Assembly: GCA_023512835.1 (NCBI GenBank)
Contig: CM042092.1
Coordinates: 55,703,097 to 55,767,096 of the forward strand
Length of the DNA: 64,000 bases
Origin: Taxillus chinensis
Lineage: Eukaryota > Streptophyta > Magnoliopsida > Santalales > Loranthaceae
Reading direction: 5' to 3'
Shown here: positions 53,270 through 64,000 of the stretch, in pieces
How the letters are laid out: each line of letters begins with the position of its first letter
How positions within the stretch are numbered: the first letter of the stretch is position 1
The notes under the pieces: model-generated
The model's database searches: none
The model's input: the letters and a program-made list of their open reading frames with translations, nothing else
Told to the model about the DNA's origin: nothing
Position numbers and translations under genes: made by a program

Positions 53270-54072
53270 CGAGAGATAGATTTTTAGCCTCCCTAAAAGA
53301 GTAAGCTAATGTCGTAAAATCTCTCTTCAAGATAATTATTTCCCTCGGTTTATACTAACGAATAGCAATAAATAAGGGGTCGAACCCACAGGGATTAGCC
53401 TAGTTCTCTAGTTCTCAAATCAAAACACTCAATTACTCTTATTTTATAAAATGTCTTGGCAAAAAGTTTTCTTTTTTTAAACTAAAGATCTAATTTTTAT
53501 TTGGTTTTCTGAATAAACAAAGAAAGCAAATTGAAATAACTAAAACGTTGAATTTAGAATCAAGGATTAAGGCATCTCTATTTTCCATCCACAATTTGGA
53601 CATGGGCCTTCAGGAACAAATGATCAGCATGGAAAAACGATAGGATCGGTCCAAAAATATCTCTGCACGTCAATTTGCACGTGATATGGTGAATTCACGT
53701 GCACCTCCAAATCAGCTCAAACTTCTTCCCAAGCTTCCTTGCATCCTGTAGAGGCCTGAGAAGCAAAAATAGCTTGCACGTGAAATGGGTGAATTCACGT
53801 TCAACTCCAAATGCTCTGAAATTTCTGTGGTAGGTAGAGGACATCATTCTAAGCAACATTTGTTCTTGCACGCCAATTGTTTGAGGCCATCTACTATGTC
53901 AAAAGTGAGCTCCAAAATCTGCCAAAACAACTTAAAAACGCATGTATTTGCAAATAGCATCTTCCTAGGGGTTAGAGCAAATATGTATGAAATATGAAGC
54001 AATAAGGCTCTAATCATGCTCTTAAACATCCTAAATAAACACTAGAATAACGGTATAAAATGCACGTTATCA
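53270..54072 (-). repeat. AthC 3' LTR with internal deletion
   Basis: 803 bp against 1524 bp for the 5' LTR. At about 53573-53579 the sequence jumps from GGCATCT to CTATTTTCC; in the 5' LTR these points are 62409 and 63127, both preceded by ATCT. The lost part includes TATA, palindrome and transcript start region. The outer end reads CGAGAGATAG for TGACAGACAA. Confidence 0.88.
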
Positions 54073-55586
54073 AATATACGACACTTGAACCACCGCTTGT
54101 CCTCAAGCAAAAACATACAAGCATGCAAAAATAAAATAAACACGCAGTCAAACGGAAGAAAAATAAAATAACAATCAAGGAGAATCATGGTTTCCCTAAG
54201 CATGCAACTCTATCATGATGAAATGGGAATTTAAGCATCAAAATGAGTCATAACTTAGTTCATTCATGTCCATATCCCTAGTCCAACAACCATGCAATAT
54301 CACCACTTAAATTTCAGATATGAGCAAGCAATCCATGATAAAATAGCACCTAGTTTCGTTAAGTTCTTACCAAGGATAAGCAGCCTCACTCAAATATAAT
54401 AATACTCAAGCCCAATACCTATCAATGAACAATGGATGGAAAACTCTATCTCTACACTCGTCATCGACTATTGATTAAGTACTTGCCAAGCAATCATGAG
54501 AGTTCCCTATTGTGCTCATCAAAGAAAACACACCCTCTATTCTACTTTATTTGAACTCACACTCTAGTCTATACTCAATAAACAAAACATGAGCCAAAGA
54601 ATTGAACTCAACACTCTCAAAACAAACAAAATTCAGCCAATGTGGCTTCACAACTAAATAGTCACTCATATAAACATTAAGCCAATATGGCTTTTATTTC
54701 GAATCTTTCTTTTTTTGTTTCTTTTTTTTTAAGTAATAACCTTACAAGGTTGCATTTTATGCTCTCCCTTGATGGATTATTCACTCTCTCTTTTTTTTTA
54801 ACTCACATAACACATAAATAAGACCGATTTTTCTAATGCATACCCCTTGCCATTTTGCCGCATAAGGAGAGACAGAAATTCATTGATGTCTCACATCCCA
54901 TTTTCCAATTAAGTGACGGCTTTTTCACATTCTATATCACACCTTTTATATAATATCACAAAATAAAGAAAAGGATGCAAAGACGATCACAGATGACTTA
55001 GAGGTCTTGCACCCTAACTCCACACTCCAAACACTCGAGCACTAATAAGTAATCACATGCTTACTTGACTCCTACCATTAAATAACCAATGTTGAATGCA
55101 AGAAGAGTAAGCAATTATTACCCATACCCTAAAATGGCACTCAAAGGCTAAAAGAAGCCGTTCTCATTTTTCATTTCTTTTTCACTCAACTTTAAGGGTT
55201 ACTTAGGTCTATCATAGCATTTCATGCTCGGCTAATATTCAAAACTCAGCTCCAAAAACAAGGTGATATCATTCAAAAGATAAAGACATGATTACACCAA
55301 TTCAGAGCACATTTTAACTACTTTAACACCCTTATCACAACATGATACTAATGTGGCATAAAAATTAAATTTTAAGCCAAAATTGCATACTTAATATCCA
55401 TGCCTCCACAAGCAAATCATTCAAGCAAACAACTCAAACAATCATGCAACTAAAAACAGTTTTTTTTTAAAAAAAAACATGCAATCACAACATAAAAGAC
55501 AAGCAAGTGGCTCAAGTCACTCCCCATACACCACACTTAAAATATGCTATGTCCTCATGGCATAAAATAGGGAGTAGGAAAAATAC
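54073..55586 (-). other. AthC 3' untranslated region
   Basis: AT-rich, A- and T-runs, no gene. It parallels AthA 48173-49692 in full. The AGGA-loop repeat at about 54107-54094 is partly decayed on one arm. Confidence 0.75.
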
Positions 55587-55745
55587 TTACCCCTGGTTTG
55601 GCACACCGTAATAGTAGATGACATTGGCCACCATTCGTCGCACCCGAGCCACAAAGTCAACCGAAGTCTCGCCGCGCACTTCCCAAGTTTCATTCCCTTG
55701 CAGAATGCCATCATGTAGTAGAGAAGCAAAGATCCCACCGGAGTG
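55587..55745 (-). pseudogene. AthC ORF3 remnant (only the last codons)
   Basis: GGIFASLL, then GNETWEVRGETSVDFVARVR and MVANVIYYYGVPNQG, matches the very end of the Ulp1-like domain. It is joined directly to the ORF3 promoter/5' region (ending CACCAAAATCACTCC, about 55741-55755). ORF3 start, EFY...VRG region, coiled coil and catalytic centre are all gone. Confidence 0.75.
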
Positions 55746-56493
55746 ATTTTGGTGTGGAAGCCTTTGAAGATGGCCTCTCTTTATATAGCGTGTAGAAGGA
55801 AAGATGCTCCAATTGGCGTGATGCACGTGCCCCTAAATTTTCAGAGTGTTCGACCAAAATAGCCCTTGCACGTGAATTGGTTGAATTGGCGTGCAGTCGA
55901 ATCGTCCCAAACTTTGGTGGTGGGTCCCCCTTGAGCCGGCAAGCAATAGTCCCTTCGCACGTGAATTGTGTGAAGCTTCTAGGAGGGCTAAAATCGGTAG
56001 TTTGCATTTTTGAGCCTCCATATGACATCTAGAAATTCGTGTGCAAGAGTAAACGTGATTCACATGGTCTTCATCTACCATTCCTGGAAAGTTACAACTA
56101 AAAGGAGGTGCACTTGAATTGGGCAATTCACGTTCAGGCCCAAACTGGGCCAAATTTCTCCACTTTGTTGCTTGTGCATTATGGATCATCTTTAAGTCTT
56201 GCACGTGAATTGGTTGAGCCCATCTTCAAGCACTTTTGGGCTTCACTTGCTCCTTTCTCCTTGACTTTGACTTTAAAAACAATTCTACAAGTTCAGACTC
56301 AATAATTTGCTCATCCTGCAAATGGTTAGCTAAGAAAGAAACAAAGTCTCCTGCACAATGGTTAGCTTGCAAACAAATTTATTGAATAAAATAAAAAAAA
56401 GAAAATAACATAAAATAAAACATAGCAATAAACATTGGGTTGCCTCCCAACTAGCGCTTTATTTAAAGTCCGTAGCTAGACTTTCGGTTATGA
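55746..56493 (-). promoter_or_regulatory. AthC region upstream of the lost ORF3 (TATA and CACGTG motifs kept)
   Basis: Minus strand TATATAAAG at about 55788-55780 and CACGTG words at about 55827, 55868, 55959 and 56203. It corresponds to AthA 46937-47785. No gene. Confidence 0.6.
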
Positions 56494-57718
56494 TCATGCA
56501 ATGGTGAAAGAGAGGGAATCAACTATCTCCCTCTGAGTTGAATCAAAGTATGGTTTCATCTGTTACCATTCACCCAAAATTTCTTGCCATCTATAGCTTG
56601 GAGCTCAAAGCTCCCATATGACTTCTTATCAATTATCACAAAAGGTCCCATCCACTTGGACCTTAGTTTTCCAGGAAATAACCTCAACCTTGTGTTAAAT
56701 AGAAGAACTTTCTGCCCTAAGGTTAAAGGTTCATTGTTGAGTTGCCTATCATGCCATTTCTTAGTTCTTTCTTTGTAAAATTTAGCACTATCATAGGCAT
56801 CCAGCCTAAGCTCATCTAACTCAATTAATTGAGTCATCCTAAGCTCCTTGGTCTCTTGTGGGTAAAAATTTAACTTCTTCAAGGCCCAATGAGCCTTGTG
56901 TTCTAGTTCCACAAGGCAAGTGACATGTTTTACCATATAGAATACCGGTAAGGTGACATCCCAATGGGAGTTTTATAGGCTGTCCTATAGGCCCATAAGG
57001 CTTCATCAAGCCTTTGAGACCAATCTTTCCTATTGGCTCCAACAATTTTCTCTAAAATGACCTTAATCTCCCTGTTGGACACTTCGCTTGTCTATTAGCT
57101 TGTGGGTGGTAAGCGAAGACTTCCTATGAGTGACACCATACTTGTTCAATAACTTGTCAAACAATTTGTTGCGGAAATGACTACCCTCATCATCGATTAT
57201 AGCCCTTGGTGTCCCAAAACGGCTAAAGATGTTCTTAGTAAGGAAGTGAGTCACAACCCTAGCATCATTCACTCTAGTAGGAATAGCTTCTACTCACTTA
57301 GACACATAATCCACAAAGAAGCAAAATGTATGAATACCCATCGAATTGGGGAATGGCCCCATGAAGTCAATGCCCCAAATGTCAAAAATTTCAACTTGGA
57401 AGGATTCCAGTTAAGGGCATCTCATTTTTCCTAGACAGACCACTTACCCTTTGACATCTATCACACTTTTTGATGTGGACATAGGTGTCTTTCACCATGT
57501 GAGGCCAATAAAAGCCACACCGCATGATTTTAGCCACGTTCTTTGCACCCCAAAGTGGCCCCCATAATGGGATGCATGACAATGATGTATTATGTCATCT
57601 ATCTCCTCCTCAAGGACACACTTTCTAATGATTTGGTCTGGACACCTCCTATAAAGAATTGGGTCTTCCCAAATGAATTTCTTAGCATCCACTACCAATT
57701 TCTTCTCCTGGTGGTAGT
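56494..57718 (-). pseudogene. AthC integrase
   Basis: Zinc region HCHASHYGGHFGVQRT (about 57575-57530) with CDRCQRV (about 57460). First Asp in GIDFMG (57368-57366), second in IDDEGSHF (about 57198), and the Glu codon out of frame (ACAAGCGAAG at about 57094-57085, as in AthA). C-terminus FVIIDKKSYGSFELQ (about 56635) ends at TGA 56496-56494. The zinc-region frame is open from 57698 to 57492. Confidence 0.85.
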
Positions 57719-58250
57719 CTAACTGCTGGGTATGAATCCAGTGGCTAAATAATTTGCTATGTCAAGAAACCAAGGAAGATGATGCACCTCAAACAACGTC
57801 TCATCGAGAAAGTTATCTACAATGGGTAGAGACTTAGGTGCATTCTCCACACGGGAGAGGTGATCAGCCACGGAATTTAGGGCTCCCTTTGTGTCTCTAA
57901 TTTGAAGGTCAAATTCTTGTAAGAGGAGAACCCACCTAATGAAGCGTGGCTTAGCTTCTTTTTTAGCAAACAAATATTTCAATGCAGCATGATCAGTATA
58001 AACAATGACTTTAGACCTAAAAAGGTAGGGTCTAAACTTGTTGCGACCATGAACCACGGCTAGCAACTCTTTCTCGGTGGTGGTATAGTTCCGTTGAGCA
58101 TCATCTAAGGTCTTACTAGCATAGTAAATGACCCTAAACACTTTTTCTCGCCTTTGCCCTAAGACTACCCCCACAAGATAATCACTCGCATCACACATTA
58201 GCTCAAAAGGCGAGCCCGGTCAGGTGTGACTATAACAGTGCGATTCTTAA
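57719..58250 (-). pseudogene. AthC RNase H (long open frame)
   Basis: 158 codons open from 58198: [60 protein letters not shown] and on into [20 protein letters not shown]. It is the best preserved RNase H of the three Athila copies. It removes RNA from the RNA-DNA hybrid in the replication cycle. Confidence 0.88.
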
Positions 58251-59300
58251 CTTACCCTTGAGGATGTTGAAAGCTTCTAAGCAATCTGCATTAAACTCAA
58301 AACTTGTGTCTTTTTCTAACAACCTACTCATGGGTTTTGCAATTTTTGAGAAGTCCTTAATGAATCTCCTATAAAAGCCAGCATGGCCAAGGAGTACTTC
58401 TCACTCCTTTCTCATTGGTTGGAGGTGGCGAGTCTCAATAGTGGAGATTTTTGCCTTGTCTACCTCCAAACCATGTGCGACACCTTGTGCCCTAGAACTA
58501 TCCCCTGGGTTACCATGAAATGGCATTTCTCCCAATTTAGGACTAGTTCCTTCTCCTCACATCTCTCTAAGACCACATCTAGATTTTTCAAGCATTGTTG
58601 ATATGAGGAAACAAACACCAAAAAGTCATCCATGAAGACCTCCATGATCTCCTCAACCAAACCCTGAAAAATGGCCATCATACATCTTTGAAAGGTGGCA
58701 GGGGCATTACAAAGCCCAAATGGCATTCTCCTAAATGCAAAAATGCCAAAAGGGCACGTGAAGGTGGTCTTTTCTTGGTCCTCGGGCTTAACCATGATCC
58801 GATTATACCCGGAATAGCCATCTAAAAAGTAGTAGTGACTATAGCCACTAACCTATCCAACATTTGGTCAATGAAAGGAAGAGGAAAATGATCCTTCCTA
58901 GTAGCCTTGTTCAGCTTTCTATAGTCAACACACACTCTCCACCCCGTCACGGTGCGAAATGGGATCAATTCATTTTTCTCATTTTTAATAACGGTCATGC
59001 CCCCTTTCTTGGGCACAACATGCAATGGACTCACCCACTCACTATCGGAGATAGCATAAATTATACCCGTATTTTTCCATTTTAAGATTTCTTTTCTAAC
59101 AACTTCTTTCATGGCAGGGTTTAATCTTCTTTGTCTTTCAAAGCAATGGGTTTAAAATCATCATTCATCAAAATTTTATGCATGCAAATCCCTGGACTAA
59201 TACCCCTAATGTCTTCAATGTTCCATCCTAGGGCCTTTTTGTGTTTCCTAAGGACTTCTAGCAATTGAGTGCACTCCACATCATTCAAATTAGAAGCAAC
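58251..59300 (-). pseudogene. AthC reverse transcriptase
   Basis: KHKKALGWNIEDIRGISPGI (about 59250), MKEVVRKEILKW (59112 on), EWVSPLHVVPKKGGMTVI, CVDYRKLNKATRKDHFPLPF (about 58935-58875), then FRRMPFGLCNAPATFQRCMM (about 58732) and FMDD with its Asp pair at 58630-58625. A lost C in the GGTTAG(C)TGG stretch at about 58855 shifts the frame before the FLDGYSGY block. Confidence 0.9.
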
Positions 59301-60060
59301 AATGACAGGGGAATTGATTTGTAGAGTCTAGAAATTCGTACCTTAGGTGTCCAGGCAGCTCCTTCAGTTTTGGAACCGGAGGCACGTCATCTTCTTTCTC
59401 CTCCTCGGCTTGCTCCAGAGAGTTTGTAGTTTGCTCATCTTCCTCGGTTGTCAAGTACATCTCTTCATCTTGTTGAGCTTCTATAAGTGAAGGGCTCCAT
59501 TATTGGTGGTGGTAATTTCTTCTGTCAAGTAGTCTTCCACCAATTCCTCAAGGTCTTCAACCCAAAGGCAGTCCTCCTCCTCTTGACCTTGCAAAGCCTT
59601 CCCCATGTGGAAAACTAAGGTCTCCTCATTAATTCTCGAGTTAGCTGCCCTTGAGCAACATCAATCAATGCACAACCCGTTCGAGAAACGGTCTTCCAAG
59701 GAGTAGTTGAACTCCTCTATCTTCTTCCATCTCCAAAACTACAAAGTCCGCTGGAAATATGAAGGAACGCACTTTGACTAAGACATCTTCAATTATCCCT
59801 TTAGGCCTTCCAAAGAGACCGGTCAACAAACCGCAATGATATGGAAGTGGGCTTCATGCCCTTAAGCCCAAGCTGCTTGTACAAAGCAAAGGAGATCAAA
59901 TTGATGCTGGCCCCTAAATCACATAAAGCCGTCTGTGCGGTGCATTGCCAATCACACAAGGGAGATTAAAACTTCCCGGATCTTTATGCTTGATGGGTAA
60001 ACTCCGTTGAACAACACTGCTCACCTCGTTAGGATCGCCACCGTCTCATGATCCCCATAT
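59301..60060 (-). pseudogene. AthC protease and linker
   Basis: DLGAS with Asp at 59920-59918, flanked by SINLISFALYKQLGLKGMK. ETLVFHMGKALQGQEEEDC lies at about 59620-59565. The region is uninterrupted and shows the AthA target as it was before insertion (CATGATCCCCATATTTCC at about 60048). Confidence 0.82.
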
Positions 60061-61884
60061 TTCCTCTTCTTCGCACAAAATCTTTGATGTACTTTCGTAC
60101 CTAGGCATCTGCTCCAAGATTTCCACAAATGGAATGTTAATCTCAAGCCTCTTGAACAAACTCGAAAGCGCTCATACTCTTCTTAACCCTCTGGTTCCTC
60201 GGCCTCCGAGGAAATGGCATAGTTCGCCTGAGCTCTTGCCTCTGTTCTTCGCTATTCGTCTTGACTCAACCTGGTCCTTCTTGTCTTGCAACCTTTCTTC
60301 TTCTTTATCTGATTTTCCTTGGTCATCGGCTTCCAAGGGTCTGATCCGTTCTTCTGGATTTGCCTTCTTCTTAGGCTCTTCGACCTTCTTTCGGTGCCTT
60401 CCCGCTTCTTAGAGTAATAGCCTTGCAGCTCTCCTTGGGGTTCACCTCGGTATCACTTGGAAAAGATTTAGCTGAGACTCCTTGATTTACATTCTGGGCC
60501 AAACTCACAAGCAGACTTTTCTATATTCTTCATTGAAGATTCCATGGTGACTACCCTTTCCTCCGGACTATCCTCTCTTTTGGTTGGCTCATCCACGTTC
60601 CGATATACCCTTCCTCTTTGCCGTTGAGGCCGAGGCAAGTTTCGCTCGAATCCTGGAGGTGGGTGTAAATAATTATCCGTAGCATACGGATTCTCGCTTC
60701 ATCCCTGGGGCACATATTTGTACCGAAATGAGGTATCTCCCCCTCGGTTCTGGTATTTCGAAATGGCCGAGATTCTTGCTAGTTCAGGTTGTACCCTTGT
60801 TGTTGTTGTTGAGGATAAAATTGTTGCTTCGATACAAGCCCTTTCCTCCAATATAATTTGCTTCTTCACTCCACTCCAGCCATGCTCAGCCCTGGTAAAG
60901 TTTGTTGTGATCATTCAACTTTAAGAGCCAATACTTCCATGCCTTTCACTAAAGCTTGAATCTCGTGCTTGCATATCATTGGAAGAATTATCAACCGAAG
61001 CTATCTTCTCCCTTGGCTTTGAAGTACGCACATTATACCACCGCCAATCAGCTAATGACAGCCTCTCCAAGAGCTCGCATCTTGCGTCAGGCTCTAGATT
61101 CATCAAGCATCCTCCAAAGAATTGTATTCACCTTGTCTTGTGAGTGGGACCGAAGACTTGTGTAGAAAGATTCAATTTGAATCCACCGGGGTCTTCCATG
61201 ATCAGGGCATCTTCTCACTAAGTCTTTGAAACGCTCCCAAGCTTCATGAAGAGTCTCCATCTCATCTTGCCTGAATCGCTAATCTCCCCTCCGAACTGGA
61301 TCACCTTGGAAGGAGGGAAGTACTTTGACATGAACTTGGTCCGCATCTCCTCCCAAGTGTTGATTGAACTTGTCGGCGATCGTTGAACCAGCCAAGAGCT
61401 CTATCCCTTAAAGAGAAAGGGAAAAGCCTTAGCTTTATTGCCTCCTCCGATACATTATTGATCTTTATGGTGTCGCACATCCGATAGAACCTCATCAAAT
61501 GCTGGTGTAGATCATCCACGGCTGTTCCTCCAAACGCGTTGTTGCTCACCATGTTGATCAATGCCGGCTTCGCTCGAAGCTATTTGCTTGGACTCTTGTC
61601 TGCGAATCCCCGAATAATGGTCCGACATCATCGGTCTCGCATAATCTAAGAAGGTTCTGGGCATAAACCGATTACCCTCTTCTTCCTGGATATTGTCCAT
61701 TGTAATTGGCCCCTCCTTCGGTGCACCACCATCAGGCCTTAAATCTGCCATCAATTCACCTCATGAATGCTCTAAGCCTTGCAGTGCTTCTTCACCTCAC
61801 GTGTCGCTTCCCTAGCCGCTTTGCGATGAGCTCGAACAATCTTTCAAGTTCTCGATTAAATGGTATAAACTCCCGTCTTGGCAT
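60061..61884 (-). pseudogene. AthC gag
   Basis: Start ATG 61884-61882 (MPRREFIPFNRELERL). MVSNNAFGGTAVDDLHQHLM and FYRMCDTIKINNVSEEAIKL (61552-61440) form the core; the following NSLPAGS block is corrupted where AthD has CAG-rich codons. The Gln-rich and ITLRSG regions are present but frame-broken (60900-60420). Many changes relative to AthD are CAG/CTG to CG. Confidence 0.84.
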
Positions 61885-62079
61885 GCACAACTAGGAATTC
61901 CTCAAACACTTGGTGTATGTTCCTGTAAAACAACAAGAACACACCCAGAGACTCGAACAATGCAAAATAAACAAATAAAAACTCAAAGAAACAGAAAATA
62001 AAAGACAAAATAAAACACCAAGATCAGAATTCAAATAATTTCACTCAATGTTGATTTTAAAAACTAGTTAACCGTTGAA
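61885..62079 (-). other. AthC leader
   Basis: Short A-rich (plus strand) leader parallel to AthA 41372-41561. No gene. Confidence 0.6.
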
Positions 62080-62098
62080 TCCCCAGCAACGGTGCTAA
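62080..62098 (-). promoter_or_regulatory. AthC primer-binding site, tRNA-Asp (decayed)
   Basis: Minus strand TAGCACCGTTGCTGGGGAT against the perfect TGGCGCCGTTGCCGGGGAT: three changes, all transitions of the C-to-T/G-to-A kind expected from methylcytosine deamination. Confidence 0.85.
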
Positions 62099-62100
62099 TT

Positions 62101-63624
62101 TGACAGACAAATTTTTAGCCTCCCTAAAAGAGTAAGCTAATGTCGTAAAATCTCTCTTCAAGATAATTATTTCTCTCGGTTTATACTAACGAGAATAGCA
62201 GTAAATAAGGGGTCGAACCCACAGGGATTAGCCTAGTTCTCTAGTTCTCAAATGAAAACACCCAATTACTCTTGTTCTATAAAATGTCTTGGCAAAAAGT
62301 TTTCTTTTTTAAACTAAAGATCTAATTTTTATTTGGTTTTCTGAATAAACAAAGAAAGCAAATTGAAATAACTTAAACGTTGGATTTAGAATCAAGGATT
62401 AAGGCATCTAGGGTCACAATTTTCACCTCCCTATGTTATCTTAATTGGTTCATGGTATTAGGGTTGTCGATTGAAAACATGCTAAACATAAGCCAAGGAC
62501 AACAAATGGTCATTGAAGTCCTTTTAAGAGTTGTATGCCAGGAATGGTCATCTAAACACACAAACATGCAAAGCCAATAAATCATACTTGCAAAAGGATA
62601 ATGATCACACCAATTACAAATAAGTTATGAATCTCAATCCGCCCCAGACTAGGGCTAAGAATACCAAGGTGTACATCCAAAGATAGAAATCAAGAAAAGA
62701 TTCATAAAATATGCAAAACTCAATCATTTAAACCCAATATTCATAAACACAAAGCAAAGCAACAAGGGGGCTACATTGCTCCCCTAGATTATAAGAACTA
62801 CTCACGCATGATTACAAGCAAAACCATAGCAAGAAAGCTAAACATCTTCTTCTAATCCACGCGCACGCAACAAGGCATCAAATCCAGGCTCCAAAATCCG
62901 CGACGGCTGCGACGGCCGCGACGGTCGCTCTCCTAGGTCAAGGAGCAGCCTCCAAGTCGTGAAGCCTCTCTCTCTCTCTCTAAAACGTGTAGGGGGGTTA
63001 GGGATACAAAGCATGGGGCGTGGAGGCTGTTTTTTATAGAGGTTGGATGGGCCTTGAGGTGTGTACCCTAGCCCATCTATCAAAACGATGTAGTTTTGAT
63101 AAGTGACACTCGAAACTTTAAAATCTCTATTTTCCATCCACAATTTGGACATGGGCCTTCAGGAACAAATGATCAGCATGGAAAAACGATAGGATCGGTC
63201 CAAAAATATCTCTGGCACGTCAATTTGCACGTGATATGGTGAATTCACGTGCACCTCCAAATCAGCTCAAACTTCTCCCCAAGCTTCCTTGCATCCTGTA
63301 GAGGCGTGAGAAGCAAAAATAGGCTTGCACGTGAAATGGGTGAATTCACGTTCAGCTCCAAATGCTCTGAAATTTCTCTGGTAGGTAGAGGACATCATTC
63401 TAAGCAACGTTTGTTCTTGCACGCCAATTGTTTGAGGCCATCTACTATGTCAAAAGTGAGCTCCAAAATCTGCCAAAACAGACTTAAAAACGCATGTATT
63501 TGCAAATAGCATCTTCCTAGGGGTTAGAGCAAATATATATGAAATATGAAGCAATAAGGCTCTAATCATGCTCTTAAACATCCTAAATAAACACTAGAAT
63601 AACGGCATAAAATGCACATTATCA
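62101..63624 (-). repeat. AthC 5' LTR
   Basis: 1524 bp; minus strand TGATAATGTGC to TTGTCTGTCA. U3 block with CACGTG motifs (about 63228-63350), CTTATCAAAACTACATCG palindrome (about 63105-63079) and a weak TATA. Full length, so it shows what the 3' LTR lost. Confidence 0.93.
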
Positions 63625-63633
63625 GCGCCAATT
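63625..63633 (-). promoter_or_regulatory. Outer half of the AthD primer-binding site, with target duplication GCGCC
   Basis: GCGCCAATT: minus strand AATTGGCGC, the first bases of a tRNA-Asp primer site directly next to the AthD 5' LTR end. The rest of the site is at 53251-53264. Confidence 0.85.
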
Positions 63634-64000
63634 TGACGACAGATTTTTTAGCCTCTAAAAAGAGTTAGCTAATGTCGTTAAATCTCTCTTCAAGATAATA
63701 AATTCTCTAAGTTTGCACTAAAAGAATAGCAGCAAGAAAGGGGTCGAACCCACAGGGATTAGCCTAGTTTTCTAGTTCTTAAATCAAAACACCCAATTAC
63801 TCTTGCCCTATAAAATGTCTTGGTAAAAACGAATTCTTTTTATAACTAAAGATCTAATTTTTATTTGGTTTTCTGAATAAACAAAGAGAGCAAATTGATT
63901 TTAGGATTAAGATTCAAGGATTAAAGGCATCTAGGGTCATAACTTCACCTCCCTATGTTGTTTCTACTGATTTTAAGGTTCTTGAGATTATTTAATTGAT
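63634..64000 (-). repeat. AthD 5' LTR (R/U5 side; continues beyond the window)
   Basis: Minus-strand LTR end ...CTGTCGTCA at 63634. It matches 30220-30586 almost throughout, including the stretch TTTAAGGTTCTTGAGATT, and so pairs with the left AthD LTR. Confidence 0.88.

Larger units (their letters stand above)
53270..63624 (-). mobile_element. AthC: Athila-like Ty3/gypsy element inserted in the AthD primer site
   Basis: Minus strand: 5' LTR 63624-62101, primer site, gag, protease, RT, RNase H, integrase, ORF3 remnant, 3' region, 3' LTR 54072-53270. The flanks are GCGCT (53265-53269) and GCGCC (63625-63629). Removing AthC rejoins a tRNA-Asp primer site. About 10.4 kb; the 3' LTR carries a 717-bp deletion. 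Confidence 0.9.
30220..64000 (-). mobile_element. AthD: outer Athila-like Ty3/gypsy element (right end outside the window)
   Basis: Read on the minus strand: 5' LTR (63634 to beyond 64000), primer site split by AthC, gag (51221-53056), protease (split by AthA), RT, RNase H, integrase (36308-39250), ORF3 (33211-35478), then a rearranged 3' end and a 3' LTR piece (30220-30650). The two LTR pieces are closely alike over their shared 370 bp, including TTCTACYGATTTTAAGG, which AthA and AthC lack. It is inserted in the Siv env-position ORF. Confidence 0.8.

Noticed and set aside
53270..54072. LTR shared by two tandem minus-strand Athila elements (LTR-internal-LTR-internal-LTR array)
   Set aside because: The flanks GCGCT and GCGCC and the rejoined primer site show that AthC is a normal insertion into AthD, so the LTR belongs to AthC alone.
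46330..57095. Shared 1-bp loss at the integrase Glu codon in AthA and AthC as proof of a trans-mobilised defective family
   Set aside because: The change is CAG to CG, the same class as the suspected base-calling artefact, so sharing it is not evidence of common descent.

Overview
The window is wall-to-wall nested LTR retrotransposons; I found no cellular gene, rRNA or tRNA gene. Sirevirus-type Ty1/copia, chromodomain-bearing Ty3/gypsy (Tekay/Del-like) and Athila-like Ty3/gypsy elements with a tRNA-Asp primer site together indicate an angiosperm nuclear genome, in repeat-dense heterochromatin. Species cannot be read from this.

Layout, outermost first. (1) Siv: a plus-strand Sirevirus-like copia element, in pieces at 1-1488 (end of 5' LTR, primer site, first half of gag), 22724-30219 (end of gag, protease, integrase, RT, RNase H, a polypurine-tract zone and an env-position ORF) and presumably beyond 64000. 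(2) Tek1: a plus-strand chromovirus, 1489-22723, inserted in Siv gag with target duplication ACATC. Its 5' LTR holds an inverted solo LTR of a related subfamily (1880-4124, duplication GCGTG). Its leader holds Tek2, a second chromovirus (6598-15648, duplication CACGA). (3) AthD: a minus-strand Athila-like element from 30220 to beyond 64000, inserted in the Siv env-position ORF. AthD contains AthA (plus strand, 39836-51215, duplication TCCCC) in its gag-protease region and AthC (minus strand, 53270-63624, duplication GCGCC/GCGCT) exactly in its primer-binding site. The 3' end of AthD has been rebuilt into an inverted duplication (about 30655-34398).

Each element would supply its own gag, protease, reverse transcriptase, RNase H and integrase. 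Chromovirus integrases end in a chromodomain that is thought to steer insertion. All copies here carry stops and frameshifts, so the genes are listed as pseudogenes, but many catalytic motifs survive. Comparison of near-identical copies shows that many indels are the loss of A or T from CAG/CTG, so some apparent damage may be a methylation-linked sequencing artefact.

Most unusual signals: (a) the Athila-like elements carry a third gene after pol whose C-terminus looks like a Ulp1/C48 SUMO-type protease, preceded by its own TATA box and CACGTG motifs; (b) an inverted repeat with an AGGA loop sits about 28-31 nt before the 3' LTR in both chromoviruses and in AthA, with arms that differ but still pair; (c) a colinear U3 promoter block is shared by the Tek2 and Athila LTRs; (d) the env-position ORFs of the copia and Athila elements share an EFY...VRG pattern.
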